A stretch of DNA of 64,000 nt from Spirochaetae bacterium HGW-Spirochaetae-2 (lineage in GTDB: Bacteria > Spirochaetota > Spirochaetia > Sphaerochaetales > Sphaerochaetaceae), in the NCBI GenBank assembly GCA_002839355.1, contig PGXW01000006.1:29879-93878 (forward strand), read 5' to 3'. The notes under the pieces were generated by a model that saw only the letters and a list, made by a program, of their open reading frames with translations, did not search any database and was not told the DNA's origin. A program made the position numbers and the translations under genes. Numbering within the stretch: position 1 is the stretch's first letter; every line of letters starts with the position of its first letter. Below, piece by piece: positions 1-8,776 of this stretch.

Positions 1-28
1 CCCTTTCCCCTCGCTTCGTTTGGCAATC
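1..28 (-). repeat. Left-edge copy of a dispersed intergenic repeat
   Basis: These 28 bases are the exact reverse complement of 9713-9740. The copy is cut by the window edge, so its full length is unknown. Identity stops at base 29. The matching region near 9.7 kb is the start of a hairpin-rich intergenic element, so this is probably the 5' end of the same element in the opposite orientation, upstream of murG. Confidence 0.75.
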
Positions 29-139
29 CAGATATCTGAGCTGACACGAACGAAGCCCATCTGTTCGATAGGCCCAAGAAAAGTAAAGATTAGGATGTTG
101 CAGATCACAAGAGAGTCACACATACCAAGGAGCATGCAT

Positions 140-1252
140 GTGAAAGTCTGTTTCACTGGTGGGGGAACCGGAGGCCATGTGTTTCCCGCATTTGCCGTAG
201 ATGAAAAGCTTGCAGAGATACTTCACATGGACGGCGACCGGTACGAACGGTTCTGGATAGGCAGCGGATTGCAATCCGAGCGGAGTTGGGTCGAAGGTGC
301 GGGAATCGCCTACATTGAGATCAAGTCGGGAAAATTACGTCGTTACCTCTCCTGGCGCCTGTTTCCGGATATTGTCGGTGTGGCGGTCGGTTTTTTCCAG
401 TCGTTGGCAATCCTTCGCAGGGAGCGGCCGGATGTCCTCTTTTCCAAGGGAGGGTATGTATCGGTTCCGCCGGTGTTGGCTGCGAGGATGCTGCGAATCC
501 CGGCTGTTACCCATGAATCGGATGCGATTCCCGGATTGGCAACGAAGATCAACGCGCATTTCGTGCAAGCGGTGTGTACGCCCTTCGCCGAGGCAAGTAC
601 GGCCTTTTCTCGAAAACTTCGCACCAAGACGGTTTGCACAGGAGTGCCCTCCCGCCTATGCCGCACACGCTCGGATGCTGCGAGAGGACGCCAGGCATTC
701 GGAATTCCCCCCGGGATTCCTGTTGTCGTTGTATTGGGTGGTAGCCAAGGGGCTTTGCAGATCAACAATCTGGTATGGGAAAAGCTCGACGAGCTTGTCG
801 AGCTTGGCGCGGTGGTGCATCAGACTGGGGAAAAGACTTTCCGTCCGATTGTCAGGGAAGGGTACCATGCAGTACCGTTCATCGCCGACGGCCTGGAGGA
901 TATCTTGGCCGCCGCAACGGTGGTGGTTTCACGCTCCGGTGCCACGGCATTGGCCGATTATCTGGAAATGGGACTTCCCATGGTGTTGATTCCGCTGGGA
1001 AACCGGGCATCCCGGGGAGACCAGATGGAAAATGCCAGGCGGTTGGGGACGGTCGGTGCGGCTGTGGTGTTGGAAGGACCGGAAATTTGCGGTGAACAGT
1101 TGGTTTCAGTCGTGAGGAATTTGATTTCCCATGATATAGTGCGCAGTAGTATGGTTGGAAAAATGATTCCTTTGCGTGCGGAGGATCCTGCGGGAAAAAT
1201 CGCGGGAGTTGTTCTCCAGACGGCAGATGGAACGAACAAGAGGAGATGCTGA
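140..1252 (+). CDS. murG: MurG, UDP-GlcNAc:lipid I N-acetylglucosaminyltransferase
   Basis: MurG adds GlcNAc to undecaprenyl-pyrophosphoryl-MurNAc-pentapeptide (lipid I) on the inner face of the membrane, the last cytoplasmic step of peptidoglycan synthesis. The glycine-rich GGGTGGHVFPA loop lies at the N-terminus, GGSQGA in the middle and SRSGATALAD near the C-terminus, all typical of the GT-B fold of the family. Length from this start is 370 residues, normal for MurG. I chose the GTG at 140 because AAGGAG at 127-132 is 7 nt upstream; the in-frame ATG at 134 is too close to that site. It is the first visible gene of an operon with cvpA, a clamp-loader gene, a two-component pair and dinG. Confidence 0.93.
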   Translation: MKVCFTGGGTGGHVFPAFAVDEKLAEILHMDGDRYERFWIGSGLQSERSWVEGAGIAYIEIKSGKLRRYLSWRLFPDIVGVAVGFFQSLAILRRERPDVLFSKGGYVSVPPVLAARMLRIPAVTHESDAIPGLATKINAHFVQAVCTPFAEASTAFSRKLRTKTVCTGVPSRLCRTRSDAARGRQAFGIPPGIPVVVVLGGSQGALQINNLVWEKLDELVELGAVVHQTGEKTFRPIVREGYHAVPFIADGLEDILAAATVVVSRSGATALADYLEMGLPMVLIPLGNRASRGDQMENARRLGTVGAAVVLEGPEICGEQLVSVVRNLISHDIVRSSMVGKMIPLRAEDPAGKIAGVVLQTADGTNKRRC

Positions 1253-1253
1253 C

Positions 1254-1769
1254 ATGGCAGAGTGGGGATTTGCTCTCGGACCGTATGTGTTCAATATCGT
1301 CGATGTGGTGATTGTGGTGGTCGCGTTTCTGGCAGCGGTTGTCGGTACTGTGCGTGGATTCGCGATGGAATTCTCCTCGCGTGCGGGATTTCTGGTCGGC
1401 TTCGTCGTCGCGCTGGTCTTCGCCCGTCTTGGAGCATCCCTGGTATCCGATACCTTCGACTTGCCGATACTCTGGTCGACATTGATTGCATTCATTGTTT
1501 TCTTTATTATCGGATATGTACTGATGATGATGGTCGGCTCGTTGCTCGACCGGACACTCGACGCCATGGGGCTGGACTGGTTGGACCGGCTTTTGGGCAT
1601 GGTTCTCGGAGTAGTCGAGGTGGTGGTCGTGGTTGCCTTTATCGTCTACCTGCTCGAATTGCAGAACGTGGTCAACTTGGATGCATATCTCGACCCCAGC
1701 GTCATAACCTCTCGGTTCATTAGGCCGTTGACCCCTAAGGGACTAGAATTGGTAAAAGGATTGATATAG
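1254..1769 (+). CDS. cvpA: CvpA family membrane protein
   Basis: A 171-residue protein with about four hydrophobic segments: one near residues 10-35 (VVDVVIVVVAFLAAVVGTV) and others around 45-60, 80-100 and 120-140. The layout fits the CvpA/colicin V production family of inner-membrane proteins, whose role in cell envelope biology is poorly defined. The ATG at 1254 follows GAGGAG and lies 1 nt after the murG stop. The next gene starts directly after its stop. Murein genes next to cvpA are also known in Borrelia (recollection, not checked). Confidence 0.85.
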   Translation: MAEWGFALGPYVFNIVDVVIVVVAFLAAVVGTVRGFAMEFSSRAGFLVGFVVALVFARLGASLVSDTFDLPILWSTLIAFIVFFIIGYVLMMMVGSLLDRTLDAMGLDWLDRLLGMVLGVVEVVVVVAFIVYLLELQNVVNLDAYLDPSVITSRFIRPLTPKGLELVKGLI

Positions 1770-2948
1770 ATGTTCGAAGCCCTCATGCCGTATCGAAAGG
1801 AATCGTCCACACTCTTGTCCCAACAGATAGCGGCACAGGTCTTTCCGCAAGCGATACTGTTCTCCGGAGCGCGATATGGAGGAAGGTTGACCCTTGCCAT
1901 GGAAACCGCGCGGGTCCTCTCGTGTCAAGACGACGGAGCCGGTTGGTGCACCTGCACCTCCTGCAAGCAATTCGCCACGTATGGCATGTCCAATGTCGTC
2001 GTCGTCGGTACGCGTGATCACAAGAGCCGCATCGAGGCAGCCCTCGTGAACTTCGCTGAGCTCCGTACCGAGGAATCCCGGCGCCAGTTGGTACGGACCA
2101 TGCGCATCATGCTTTTGCAATACCATGGGGCATTGCTCGAGAGTGCTGACCAGAAAGGCTCCAGCGCCTTCGATGCCGCTTCGAATGTCGACGAGGCGTT
2201 GATGGAGATCGAGTCGGCATCCCCTGGGGATTTTCCCCGGCTCGCCGAAATGATACGATCGGTATTGAAACCGTTGTACGCCCAATTCAAACGGACGGTG
2301 ACGTTGTCTATCGGACAGGTACGTTCCTTGCAGGAATGGACCATGCAGACCAGTTTTGGCAATGTCCCGCGCTTCATAATCCTGGAAGGTGTCGAGCAAA
2401 GCAACGAGGGGGCCCGAAACAGCCTGCTGAAACTGCTGGAGGAACCACCTGAGCACACCTTTGTCATGCTGATCAGCGAATATCCGGCACGATTGTTGCC
2501 GACGATCCTTTCCAGGTTGCAACGGCATCACGTCCGGCCTTTCAGCGAAGAGGAGAAGAACCTGCTGCTCTCGACGGTATTTTTCGCCGATGGAGCGAAG
2601 TACAGGAACCTCGAGGAGTATATGCTCGAACGGTCCGGGGTTCCATGCAAACAGATCACCGCCCAAGGTGTCATGTTTGTCCAAAGCATCCTTGAGAAGA
2701 GGGTCTTGCCTCGTGAGCAGCTCGATGTCCTCTGTGATGAGCTTGACGAACCGATTCGGCTTGAGTACTTTCTCAAGGAAATCCAAACCATTGTGAGACA
2801 ACGGTTTTTGGAAGGGGCGTTGACCGACAGGGAAGCCTCCCGCTTGGTATCCATCGCCGGGGAAGCCGAGCAGAAGGCTTCGGTATTCAACCAGAGCAGG
2901 AAACTGCTTGTCGAGTCGCTTCATTACCGGCTGTTGGAAGTAAGATGA
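1770..2948 (+). CDS. holB: DNA polymerase III delta'-like clamp-loader subunit
   Basis: A 392-residue AAA+ protein of the DnaX/HolB family, which takes part in loading the sliding clamp. The region equivalent to the Walker A loop reads SGARYGGRLTLA and lacks a canonical GKT, as expected for a non-hydrolysing delta' subunit. A CTCTSC cluster resembles the zinc-binding cysteines of clamp-loader ATPases. The NSLLKLLEEPPEHTF segment followed by ILSRLQ is highly typical of the family. A stretch between about residues 120 and 190 is longer than in standard HolB proteins. The gene starts immediately after the cvpA stop and its end overlaps the kinase start in an ATGA junction. Confidence 0.85.
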   Translation: MFEALMPYRKESSTLLSQQIAAQVFPQAILFSGARYGGRLTLAMETARVLSCQDDGAGWCTCTSCKQFATYGMSNVVVVGTRDHKSRIEAALVNFAELRTEESRRQLVRTMRIMLLQYHGALLESADQKGSSAFDAASNVDEALMEIESASPGDFPRLAEMIRSVLKPLYAQFKRTVTLSIGQVRSLQEWTMQTSFGNVPRFIILEGVEQSNEGARNSLLKLLEEPPEHTFVMLISEYPARLLPTILSRLQRHHVRPFSEEEKNLLLSTVFFADGAKYRNLEEYMLERSGVPCKQITAQGVMFVQSILEKRVLPREQLDVLCDELDEPIRLEYFLKEIQTIVRQRFLEGALTDREASRLVSIAGEAEQKASVFNQSRKLLVESLHYRLLEVR

Positions 2949-4144
2949 ACAATTTCATTCGCCGGGCATTCAACAAGATAGAGAAACTCAGTACAGATGA
3001 AATCAAGACGTTGGTGCGATACCAAGCCTCGGAGAATGAATTGTTGGGCAAGGTCCTGCAGAAGATCGATCTTGGCGTGGTCGTCACCAATGGATTTGGG
3101 AGGGTACTCACCTGCAATGACGAGGTCAAGCGTTTGTTGCCGTTGTCCCGGCAATTGACCGAGGGTACCAGTCTGCGTTACGTGCTGGCCGACCATGATG
3201 TTGCCAATTTCATGTTGGGAGCGATCGACCAGATAACCGACAAGCAGGAAATAGAACACGAGTTCCATTTCCAGCGGGGAGAGTGGGTCAGGACAATCTG
3301 GATCGGTGGATCCTCCTTTGTCAGCGATCTCGATCCGGTGTTCCACCAGGACAACGGAAAGCGTTTCCTTTTTATCGTCAGGGATGTTTCGGAAGCCAAA
3401 CGGCAGGAAGCCAAGCTGCATCGGTCGGAGAGCCTCGCTTCCTTGACCACGGTGGCGGCAGGAGTTGCCCACGAGATAAAGAATCCGCTTGCTTCGATCG
3501 GCATCCATCTCCAATTGTTGGGGAAGGCGTTCCAACGCAAGAAGAGCCTGACCTTGGACGATGCCTCCAGGTATCTCGATGTGATCGACGAGGAGATCGA
3601 ACGGCTCAACAGCATTGTCGTGGATTTCCTGTTCGCGGTACGTCCCATGGATGTCCATCTCAGGTTGGAGAACCTCAACAGGATAGTCGATGATGTCTGC
3701 AATTTCGTCAGTTACGAACTATCCGAACACAAGATTTCCGTCAACAGGCAGTTGGGGGAATTTTTGCCCAAACTGCGGATAGATGAAAACCTGATGAAAC
3801 AGGCGTTGCTCAATATCATCAAGAACGCCATGAATGCGATGGAGACCCATGGGGGAGCCCTGACGGTAACCACCAAGCTGGCAGGCGATTCCGTGGTATT
3901 GACAATTGCCGACACCGGTACCGGAATGGACGAGGCGACCCTGTCGAAGATTTTCGAACCCTATTTCACAACGAAGGCCTCGGGTTCGGGGCTAGGCCTC
4001 ACCATGGTGTTCAAGGTTGTCAAGGAGCACAAGGGGGAGATATCCGTCTCTTCCAAAAGTGGTGTGGGGACTTCCTTCACCATAACTTTGCCGGTTCCCA
4101 CTTCGGAACGATTGGCTTTGGAGGCGGCCCAACGTGATGCATAG
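2945..4144 (+). CDS. PAS-domain sensor histidine kinase (NtrB/AtoS/Hk2-like)
   Basis: A 399-residue cytoplasmic kinase with no transmembrane segment. A PAS-like domain spans about residues 35-150. The dimerisation domain carries the H box VAHEIKNPL with the phospho-accepting His176. The ATPase domain has an N box (NIIKNAMNAM), DTGTGMDE, an F box (FEPYFTTK) and SGLGLTMV. This layout is that of NtrB-class kinases that signal to sigma-54 activators, and the next gene is exactly such a regulator, overlapping by 11 nt. The position after murG, cvpA and a third gene resembles hk2 in Borrelia (from memory). Lack of a membrane anchor implies an internal signal. Confidence 0.9.
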   Translation: MNNFIRRAFNKIEKLSTDEIKTLVRYQASENELLGKVLQKIDLGVVVTNGFGRVLTCNDEVKRLLPLSRQLTEGTSLRYVLADHDVANFMLGAIDQITDKQEIEHEFHFQRGEWVRTIWIGGSSFVSDLDPVFHQDNGKRFLFIVRDVSEAKRQEAKLHRSESLASLTTVAAGVAHEIKNPLASIGIHLQLLGKAFQRKKSLTLDDASRYLDVIDEEIERLNSIVVDFLFAVRPMDVHLRLENLNRIVDDVCNFVSYELSEHKISVNRQLGEFLPKLRIDENLMKQALLNIIKNAMNAMETHGGALTVTTKLAGDSVVLTIADTGTGMDEATLSKIFEPYFTTKASGSGLGLTMVFKVVKEHKGEISVSSKSGVGTSFTITLPVPTSERLALEAAQRDA

Positions 4145-5807
4145 GACTATACTTATCGCAGATGATGAGAAGAATATCCGCAATGGATTGCAGATCGCCT
4201 TGGAAGACGAGGGGTATACCGTCCTGTTGGCTTCGGATGGCGAGGAAGCCTGGAACCTGATCACCTCCAACAATGTCGACCTGTTGCTCACCGATCTTCG
4301 CATGCCGGGTATGAACGGGCAGGAGCTCCTCAAGCGGGTATCCTCTTCGTATCCGATGATGCCGGTGGTTATCCTGACCGGACACGGGACAATCGAGTCG
4401 GCGGTCGAGGCCATGCGCAACGGGGCGGTCGACTTCATGACAAAACCGTTGAATCTCGACCGGCTCTTCATGTTGATCAGGCGGGCATTCAGCAATCTCG
4501 ACCTCTACGACCAGAACGCCGCGTTGAAAAAGGAATTGGCGGAGCTGAAGCGCCAAAGCGGATACAACAAGATCATCGGAAAAAGCGAGCGCATGTCGCG
4601 CCTTATGGATACGGTTCGGCAAGTCGCCGATGCGACCGCGAGCGTCCTGGTCACCGGAGAAAGCGGTGTGGGAAAGGAATTGGTGGCCGATGCGCTGCAC
4701 CAGCTGTCCAGCAGGTCCAACGGTCCGTTCATCAAGGTGAGTTGTGCCTCGTTCGCGGAAACCTTGCTGGAAGACGAGTTGTTCGGTCATGAGAAGGGTG
4801 CGTTCAGCGGAGCGGTCTCCGCGAGGAAGGGCCGTTTCGAGCTGGCGCACGGAGGGACCCTGTTCCTTGACGAGATCGGGGAGATCAGCTTGTCGACCCA
4901 GGTCAAGTTGTTGCGTGTGCTGCAGGAAAGGCAATTCGAACGCCTCGGAAGCGAAAAGACACTGACGGTCGACGTGAGGCTGGTGGCGGCAACGAATAGG
5001 GACCTTATGGTGGAAGTCGAAGCGGGGAGGTTCCGGGAAGACCTCTACTATAGGCTGAACGTCATCCATCTGGAGGTTCCTCCGTTGCGGGATCGCAAGG
5101 AAGACATTCCTTTGTTGATGTCCCACTTCCTGGAGATGTACAACGAGCGGAACAAACGTCAGGTGGAGGGGTTCTCGACACGTGCGAAAGCCGCCATGCT
5201 TGCCTACAATTGGCCGGGAAATATCAGGGAATTGGGCAACTGTGTCGAAAGTACCGTCGTGCTTGCATCGAATGCAATAATCGATTTGGATGACCTGCCC
5301 GCGAATGTACGTAATGCGAGCTCGGAGGAGAGGGTGGTCATACCTGTGGGGACGACCATGGACCAGGCCGAGAAGGCCTTGATACTGGCGACCATAGCCA
5401 GTTGCGGTGGAAACAAGTCGAAGGCGGCCGACATGCTCGGGCTCGCCCGCAAGACGTTGCATCGGAAAGTACAGGAATACAAGCTTGGAGACGAAGTATC
5501 GCGACGGCCAGCTCGAAATGGCATTGCTGGTCATGCGTGCCTACAGGGAAGATGCGATTGCGGCCATAGAGGCCGGGACAGGAATCGGCAAATCCTTCGC
5601 GTATCTGGTTCCGGCCCTCTTTTGGGCCTTGGAGCATCCCGAGGACAGGACGGTGGTCGCAACTTCCACAATAAATTTGCAGAAACAACTGTACGACAAG
5701 GATATCGTACAGCTGTTCGCACTGTTGGAGACATCCTGTCCGGTCGCCCTGGTCATGGGACGGAGCAATTACCTGTGCTTGCACAGGTTGGAGGAACGAG
5801 CCGATGA
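4134..5807 (+). CDS. NtrC-family sigma-54-dependent response regulator (Rrp2-like), C-terminus reads into dinG
   Basis: The receiver domain has acidic DD at 10-11, phospho-acceptor Asp54, Thr82 and Lys104. The central AAA+ domain shows GESGVGKE, GGTLFLDEIGE and the arginine-finger region FREDLYYRLNV. The sigma-54 contact loop reads GAFSGA instead of the usual GAFTGA. A Fis-type helix-turn-helix (SKAADMLGLARKTLHRKV) ends near base 5490, where family members normally stop. No stop codon is present there; the frame runs on to 5807 through about 105 residues that overlap dinG in another frame and resemble nothing, so the true end is doubtful. The GTG at 4134 is 9 nt after GGAGG; ATG 4137 is an alternative. 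Confidence 0.85.
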   Translation: MMHRTILIADDEKNIRNGLQIALEDEGYTVLLASDGEEAWNLITSNNVDLLLTDLRMPGMNGQELLKRVSSSYPMMPVVILTGHGTIESAVEAMRNGAVDFMTKPLNLDRLFMLIRRAFSNLDLYDQNAALKKELAELKRQSGYNKIIGKSERMSRLMDTVRQVADATASVLVTGESGVGKELVADALHQLSSRSNGPFIKVSCASFAETLLEDELFGHEKGAFSGAVSARKGRFELAHGGTLFLDEIGEISLSTQVKLLRVLQERQFERLGSEKTLTVDVRLVAATNRDLMVEVEAGRFREDLYYRLNVIHLEVPPLRDRKEDIPLLMSHFLEMYNERNKRQVEGFSTRAKAAMLAYNWPGNIRELGNCVESTVVLASNAIIDLDDLPANVRNASSEERVVIPVGTTMDQAEKALILATIASCGGNKSKAADMLGLARKTLHRKVQEYKLGDEVSRRPARNGIAGHACLQGRCDCGHRGRDRNRQILRVSGSGPLLGLGASRGQDGGRNFHNKFAETTVRQGYRTAVRTVGDILSGRPGHGTEQLPVLAQVGGTSR

Positions 5808-7521
5808 GATGCCGTTGCTGGCCCACGATCCGTTGAGTGAGCTTGGATCGCTGGTGGCATGGAGTATCGGGACGGAAACGGGTCTCAGGACCGATTTTCC
5901 CGGCAAGTTGCGTGGGGAATTGTGGTCCGAGGTCTGCAGCGATGCCGATTTGTGCCTGGGATACCGCTGTTCCTACGCCCGGGACTGCTTCTTCATGAAA
6001 TCACGCAAGAAGGCTGCCGAAGCGAGATTGTTGATCAGCAACCACCACCTGCTATTCACCGATGCACGCTCCCGCATGATCGACGAACTCGATTATGGCG
6101 ATGAGGCGGTGCTTCCCTCGTTCCACCGGCTGATAATCGATGAGGCGCACAATATCGAGAAGAATGCCACCGACTATTTCACCACAACCTACAGCGGCTA
6201 CGATGTGATGCGTTCCATCGGGAGACTTTCGCATCAACGGCGGGGCTCCAAGGCACTGGTGGAGGATTTGGCTCCCTATGCACCCGATCCCGCTTTGCCG
6301 GGAGAGATCCTGGGAGTGATTTCCCTGCTCGGCGAATCGATCGGCTATGTGGATACGTACCTGGTCGGATTGATGCAGAAGATCAAGTCGATGAGCCTGT
6401 TGATCCAACCACAAATGAAGCCGCAGTTGGGCGATTTCATCCGCTTGGCCAAGGCTGTCGTGGAATATGCCGGCCAGTTGGGGCTATTGGTGAACAGGTT
6501 GCTCGAGGACGGGAAGATCCCCGAGGAGCTTGAGCACCGTGGTCGCGAATTGTCGGTCCATGTGAAACGGATCCGTAGCGGCGCAAATGCCTTGGCACAG
6601 TTCTTGGATGTGGACAATTGGACCGAGGACGTGCATTGGTTCGAGTCGGTCGAGTTCGGAAAAGGTTCGCGGGGGGTGAAGGTACACATTTCTCCGCTGT
6701 CGGTGGCATCTTCTTTGCGGGAATCGATGTTCAGCCGACTCGAGACGGTGGTGTGTACCAGCGCCACATTGGACCTGAACGACAATTTTTCCTATTGGGG
6801 CTCGAGGATAGGACTACCGTTGGAGACTTCGAGGAACTACCTTACTGCGGTGCACCATTCGCCGTTCGATTTCAAGAGCCGGTTGTTGTTGCTGACTCCC
6901 GAGGACGCCCCGGTCTTTTCGGAGAAGGAACCGGAGACGTTCTTCACCTATTGTACCCAGACGATCCGCGATGCGATCTTTGCCTCGGGCGGTGGTGCGT
7001 TGGTCCTGTTCACATCGTATTCCATGCTGTTGCGTGTGGCGAACGATTTGGCGGCTGATATCCAGAAGGCGGGCATCACCATGCTTCGGCAAGGTGAGGA
7101 GGACCGGTTCCACTTGCTCAGGAGGTTCACGGACGACAAGGATAGCGTGCTGTTTGCGACCGATTCGTTCTGGGAGGGAGTCGATGCGCCGGGTGAGACC
7201 TTGCGGATGGTAATTATCGTGAAACTGCCGTTCAGGGTGCCGACCGATCCGGTTTTCCGGGCACGTCAGGAATCGCTTGACCAGGACGGCAAGGGAGGAT
7301 TCTTCAAGCTGGCCCTCCCGGAAGCGACCATGAAGCTCAAGCAGGGATTCGGAAGGTTGCTGCGCAATACCTTGGATAGCGGTATCGTTCTGATCCTGGA
7401 CAGCCGGGTGGTGAACAAGCAGTATGGCCGATGGATGTTGCAGGCTCTACCCGAATCGTACCATCCGGAGACAACCAGCGAGGGAATCCCTGGGAAAATC
7501 GAGGCGTTCCTGTACAGTTGA
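5485..7521 (+). CDS. dinG: DinG/XPD-like superfamily 2 DNA helicase
   Basis: About 678 residues from the TTG at 5485, which follows AGGAA by 8 nt. The protein has a Q-motif-like YRDGQLEMA, Walker A EAGTGIGKS, a DEAH box (IIDEAHNIEKN), ATDSFWEGVDAPGE and QGFGRLLRN. Four cysteines (VCSD, LCLG, RCSY, DCFF) form the iron-sulfur cluster site characteristic of XPD/DinG helicases. It probably unwinds damaged or R-loop DNA. The N-terminus is about 20 residues shorter than in DinG proteins I know, and the start is uncertain because the preceding regulator gene lacks a stop and overlaps by over 300 nt. Confidence 0.85.
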   Translation: METKYRDGQLEMALLVMRAYREDAIAAIEAGTGIGKSFAYLVPALFWALEHPEDRTVVATSTINLQKQLYDKDIVQLFALLETSCPVALVMGRSNYLCLHRLEERADEMPLLAHDPLSELGSLVAWSIGTETGLRTDFPGKLRGELWSEVCSDADLCLGYRCSYARDCFFMKSRKKAAEARLLISNHHLLFTDARSRMIDELDYGDEAVLPSFHRLIIDEAHNIEKNATDYFTTTYSGYDVMRSIGRLSHQRRGSKALVEDLAPYAPDPALPGEILGVISLLGESIGYVDTYLVGLMQKIKSMSLLIQPQMKPQLGDFIRLAKAVVEYAGQLGLLVNRLLEDGKIPEELEHRGRELSVHVKRIRSGANALAQFLDVDNWTEDVHWFESVEFGKGSRGVKVHISPLSVASSLRESMFSRLETVVCTSATLDLNDNFSYWGSRIGLPLETSRNYLTAVHHSPFDFKSRLLLLTPEDAPVFSEKEPETFFTYCTQTIRDAIFASGGGALVLFTSYSMLLRVANDLAADIQKAGITMLRQGEEDRFHLLRRFTDDKDSVLFATDSFWEGVDAPGETLRMVIIVKLPFRVPTDPVFRARQESLDQDGKGGFFKLALPEATMKLKQGFGRLLRNTLDSGIVLILDSRVVNKQYGRWMLQALPESYHPETTSEGIPGKIEAFLYS

Positions 7522-7534
7522 GGGCGCCGGAATG

Positions 7535-7572
7535 CGAAAAAGGGACTTGACACACCAGGTGTGACAAGCCCC
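7535..7572 (-). terminator. Rho-independent terminator of groES
   Basis: An imperfect hairpin (GGG, CTTG, CACACC pairing with GGTGTG, CAAG, CCC, two mismatches) is flanked on the minus-strand 3' side by a U tract (CCCTTTTTC in minus-strand DNA). It lies just beyond the groES stop and may also serve dinG, which converges. Confidence 0.7.
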
Positions 7573-7594
7573 CTCTCGTACAACAAGGAACAGC

Positions 7595-7858
7595 TTAGTC
7601 GATTATTGCAAGGATGTCGGACATGTGAAGGATAAGGTATTCCTCACCATCGGTCTTGACTGAAGTGCCTGCGTACTTGTCGTACATGACGCGGTCGCCT
7701 TTCTTCACCTTGATGGTCTCGTCATCGCCAATCTCGAGTACGTGTGCGATCTGTGTCTTTTCCTGTGCGGTTTGTGGGATGAAGATACCACCGGCAGTCT
7801 TCTCCTGGATCTGCTCCATCTTGACAAGTACTCTGTCTCCCATCGGTTTGATAGTCAT
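7595..7858 (-). CDS. groES: Co-chaperonin GroES
   Basis: An 87-residue GroES: it starts MTIKPMGDRVLVK, has the mobile-loop region EKTAGGIFIPQTAQEKT, and continues with KKGDRVMYDKYAGT and the ILHMSDILAIID end. It caps the GroEL cage during protein folding. The start follows AGGAGGA. Unusually it stands alone: no groEL lies next to it in the window, and I found no CIRCE inverted repeat (TTAGCACTC spaced GAGTGCTAA) upstream. Confidence 0.95.
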   Translation of the reverse strand: MTIKPMGDRVLVKMEQIQEKTAGGIFIPQTAQEKTQIAHVLEIGDDETIKVKKGDRVMYDKYAGTSVKTDGEEYLILHMSDILAIID

Positions 7859-8060
7859 AAGTTCCTCCTGTATGCTGTATTCTCTGTTTTATTGGATATT
7901 GATATGAAATCCTATTGCAATATACGCACAAAGAAGCATGCGGTCAAGCAATCGCGCAAAATACATTCGTATCATTCGAACACTGCCGATTTATCTCCGG
8001 GAAGCACTTTCCGATAGAAAAATCTCTGTGTATATTGTGTGTGTGAAAGGGGAGCGAACG

Positions 8061-8579
8061 GTGAAGCAGACAACAGACCAGCGATATAGGAAAGCGCTCA
8101 ACATCTGCTCGGCAAACTTGTCCGGGGAGCAGGGAAAAGATCCGCTTGAAAGTGCGGTATGCTTTTTCAGGATGGGTGTGGTCTTGAGTAGACTCGGAGA
8201 GCTTGGTGGCGCGATCCGTTGCTTCAACGACGCCTTCCTCTTGCGGGACCTTTCGGATGAATTGCAGGATTCGCACGATTGGCGTGAATTCCACGATGTA
8301 CAGATGGCGATATATATTCTTGGAAAAAGACGGAAGGCAATAGCTTCCCTTGCAGAGGGTGACATGGTGCATGATTTGATCAAGCATCGCTGGCAACAAC
8401 TGCAGTTGGAAATCAAAGAGTCGGAGATTCCCTTTCTGGGAAAAGATTTGCACTCTTGGTTCCAGACTGTGCATATAGATTTCCCCTGGGAATTGGAAGA
8501 ACTCGATGAGTTTGATGGTGGTCAAAATGGCCACTTCGATGAAGTTGACCTGCTCGAGTGTGTCAGAATTACCCAGTAA
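8061..8579 (+). CDS. Hypothetical TPR-like protein
   Basis: A 172-residue soluble protein I do not recognise. Helical segments such as YRKALNICSANL, AVCFFRMGVVLSRLGELGGAI and CFNDAFLLRDL look like tetratricopeptide-type helix pairs, and there is a very acidic C-terminus (ELEELDEF). The GTG at 8061 is chosen because AGGGGAGCG lies 6 nt upstream; the frame is open for 41 more codons upstream without a good ribosome site. It is divergent from groES and followed by a strong terminator, so it appears to be a single-gene unit placed just ahead of the sigma factor gene. Confidence 0.6.
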   Translation: MKQTTDQRYRKALNICSANLSGEQGKDPLESAVCFFRMGVVLSRLGELGGAIRCFNDAFLLRDLSDELQDSHDWREFHDVQMAIYILGKRRKAIASLAEGDMVHDLIKHRWQQLQLEIKESEIPFLGKDLHSWFQTVHIDFPWELEELDEFDGGQNGHFDEVDLLECVRITQ

Positions 8580-8596
8580 CGGTGGTCTTTTTGGAA

Positions 8597-8623
8597 GCTG
8601 TGTCATTTTGACACAGCCTTTTT
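8597..8623 (+). terminator. Rho-independent terminator
   Basis: A perfect 9-bp stem (GCTGTGTCA / TGACACAGC) with a TTT loop is followed within 1 nt by TTTTT. It insulates the sigma-factor promoter from the upstream gene. Confidence 0.9.
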
Positions 8624-8735
8624 CTGGTTTTTGGGACACCTGGCCGGTATGTCCTATTTGTAAGAATTATAAAAAAATCCTCCAAGTCTAATAGATATAT
8701 GTAATTGATTGATTTTATCAGTTATGTACAGCATG

Positions 8736-8752
8736 TTGGCATGAATCTTGCA
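8736..8752 (+). promoter_or_regulatory. Sigma-54 (-24/-12) promoter of the sigma factor gene
   Basis: The sequence TTGGCATGAATCTTGCA matches the sigma-54 consensus (YTGGCACGRNNNTTGCW) at every fixed position except one C to T. GG at 8738-8739 and GC at 8750-8751 have the required 10 bases between them. A start near 8763 would place the AGGAGG site (8764-8769) at the very 5' end of the message and the ATG at about +15. No enhancer-like inverted repeat was evident in the AT-rich 100 bases upstream. Confidence 0.8.
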
Positions 8753-8776
8753 TCATAGATGACAGGAGGACCTACC

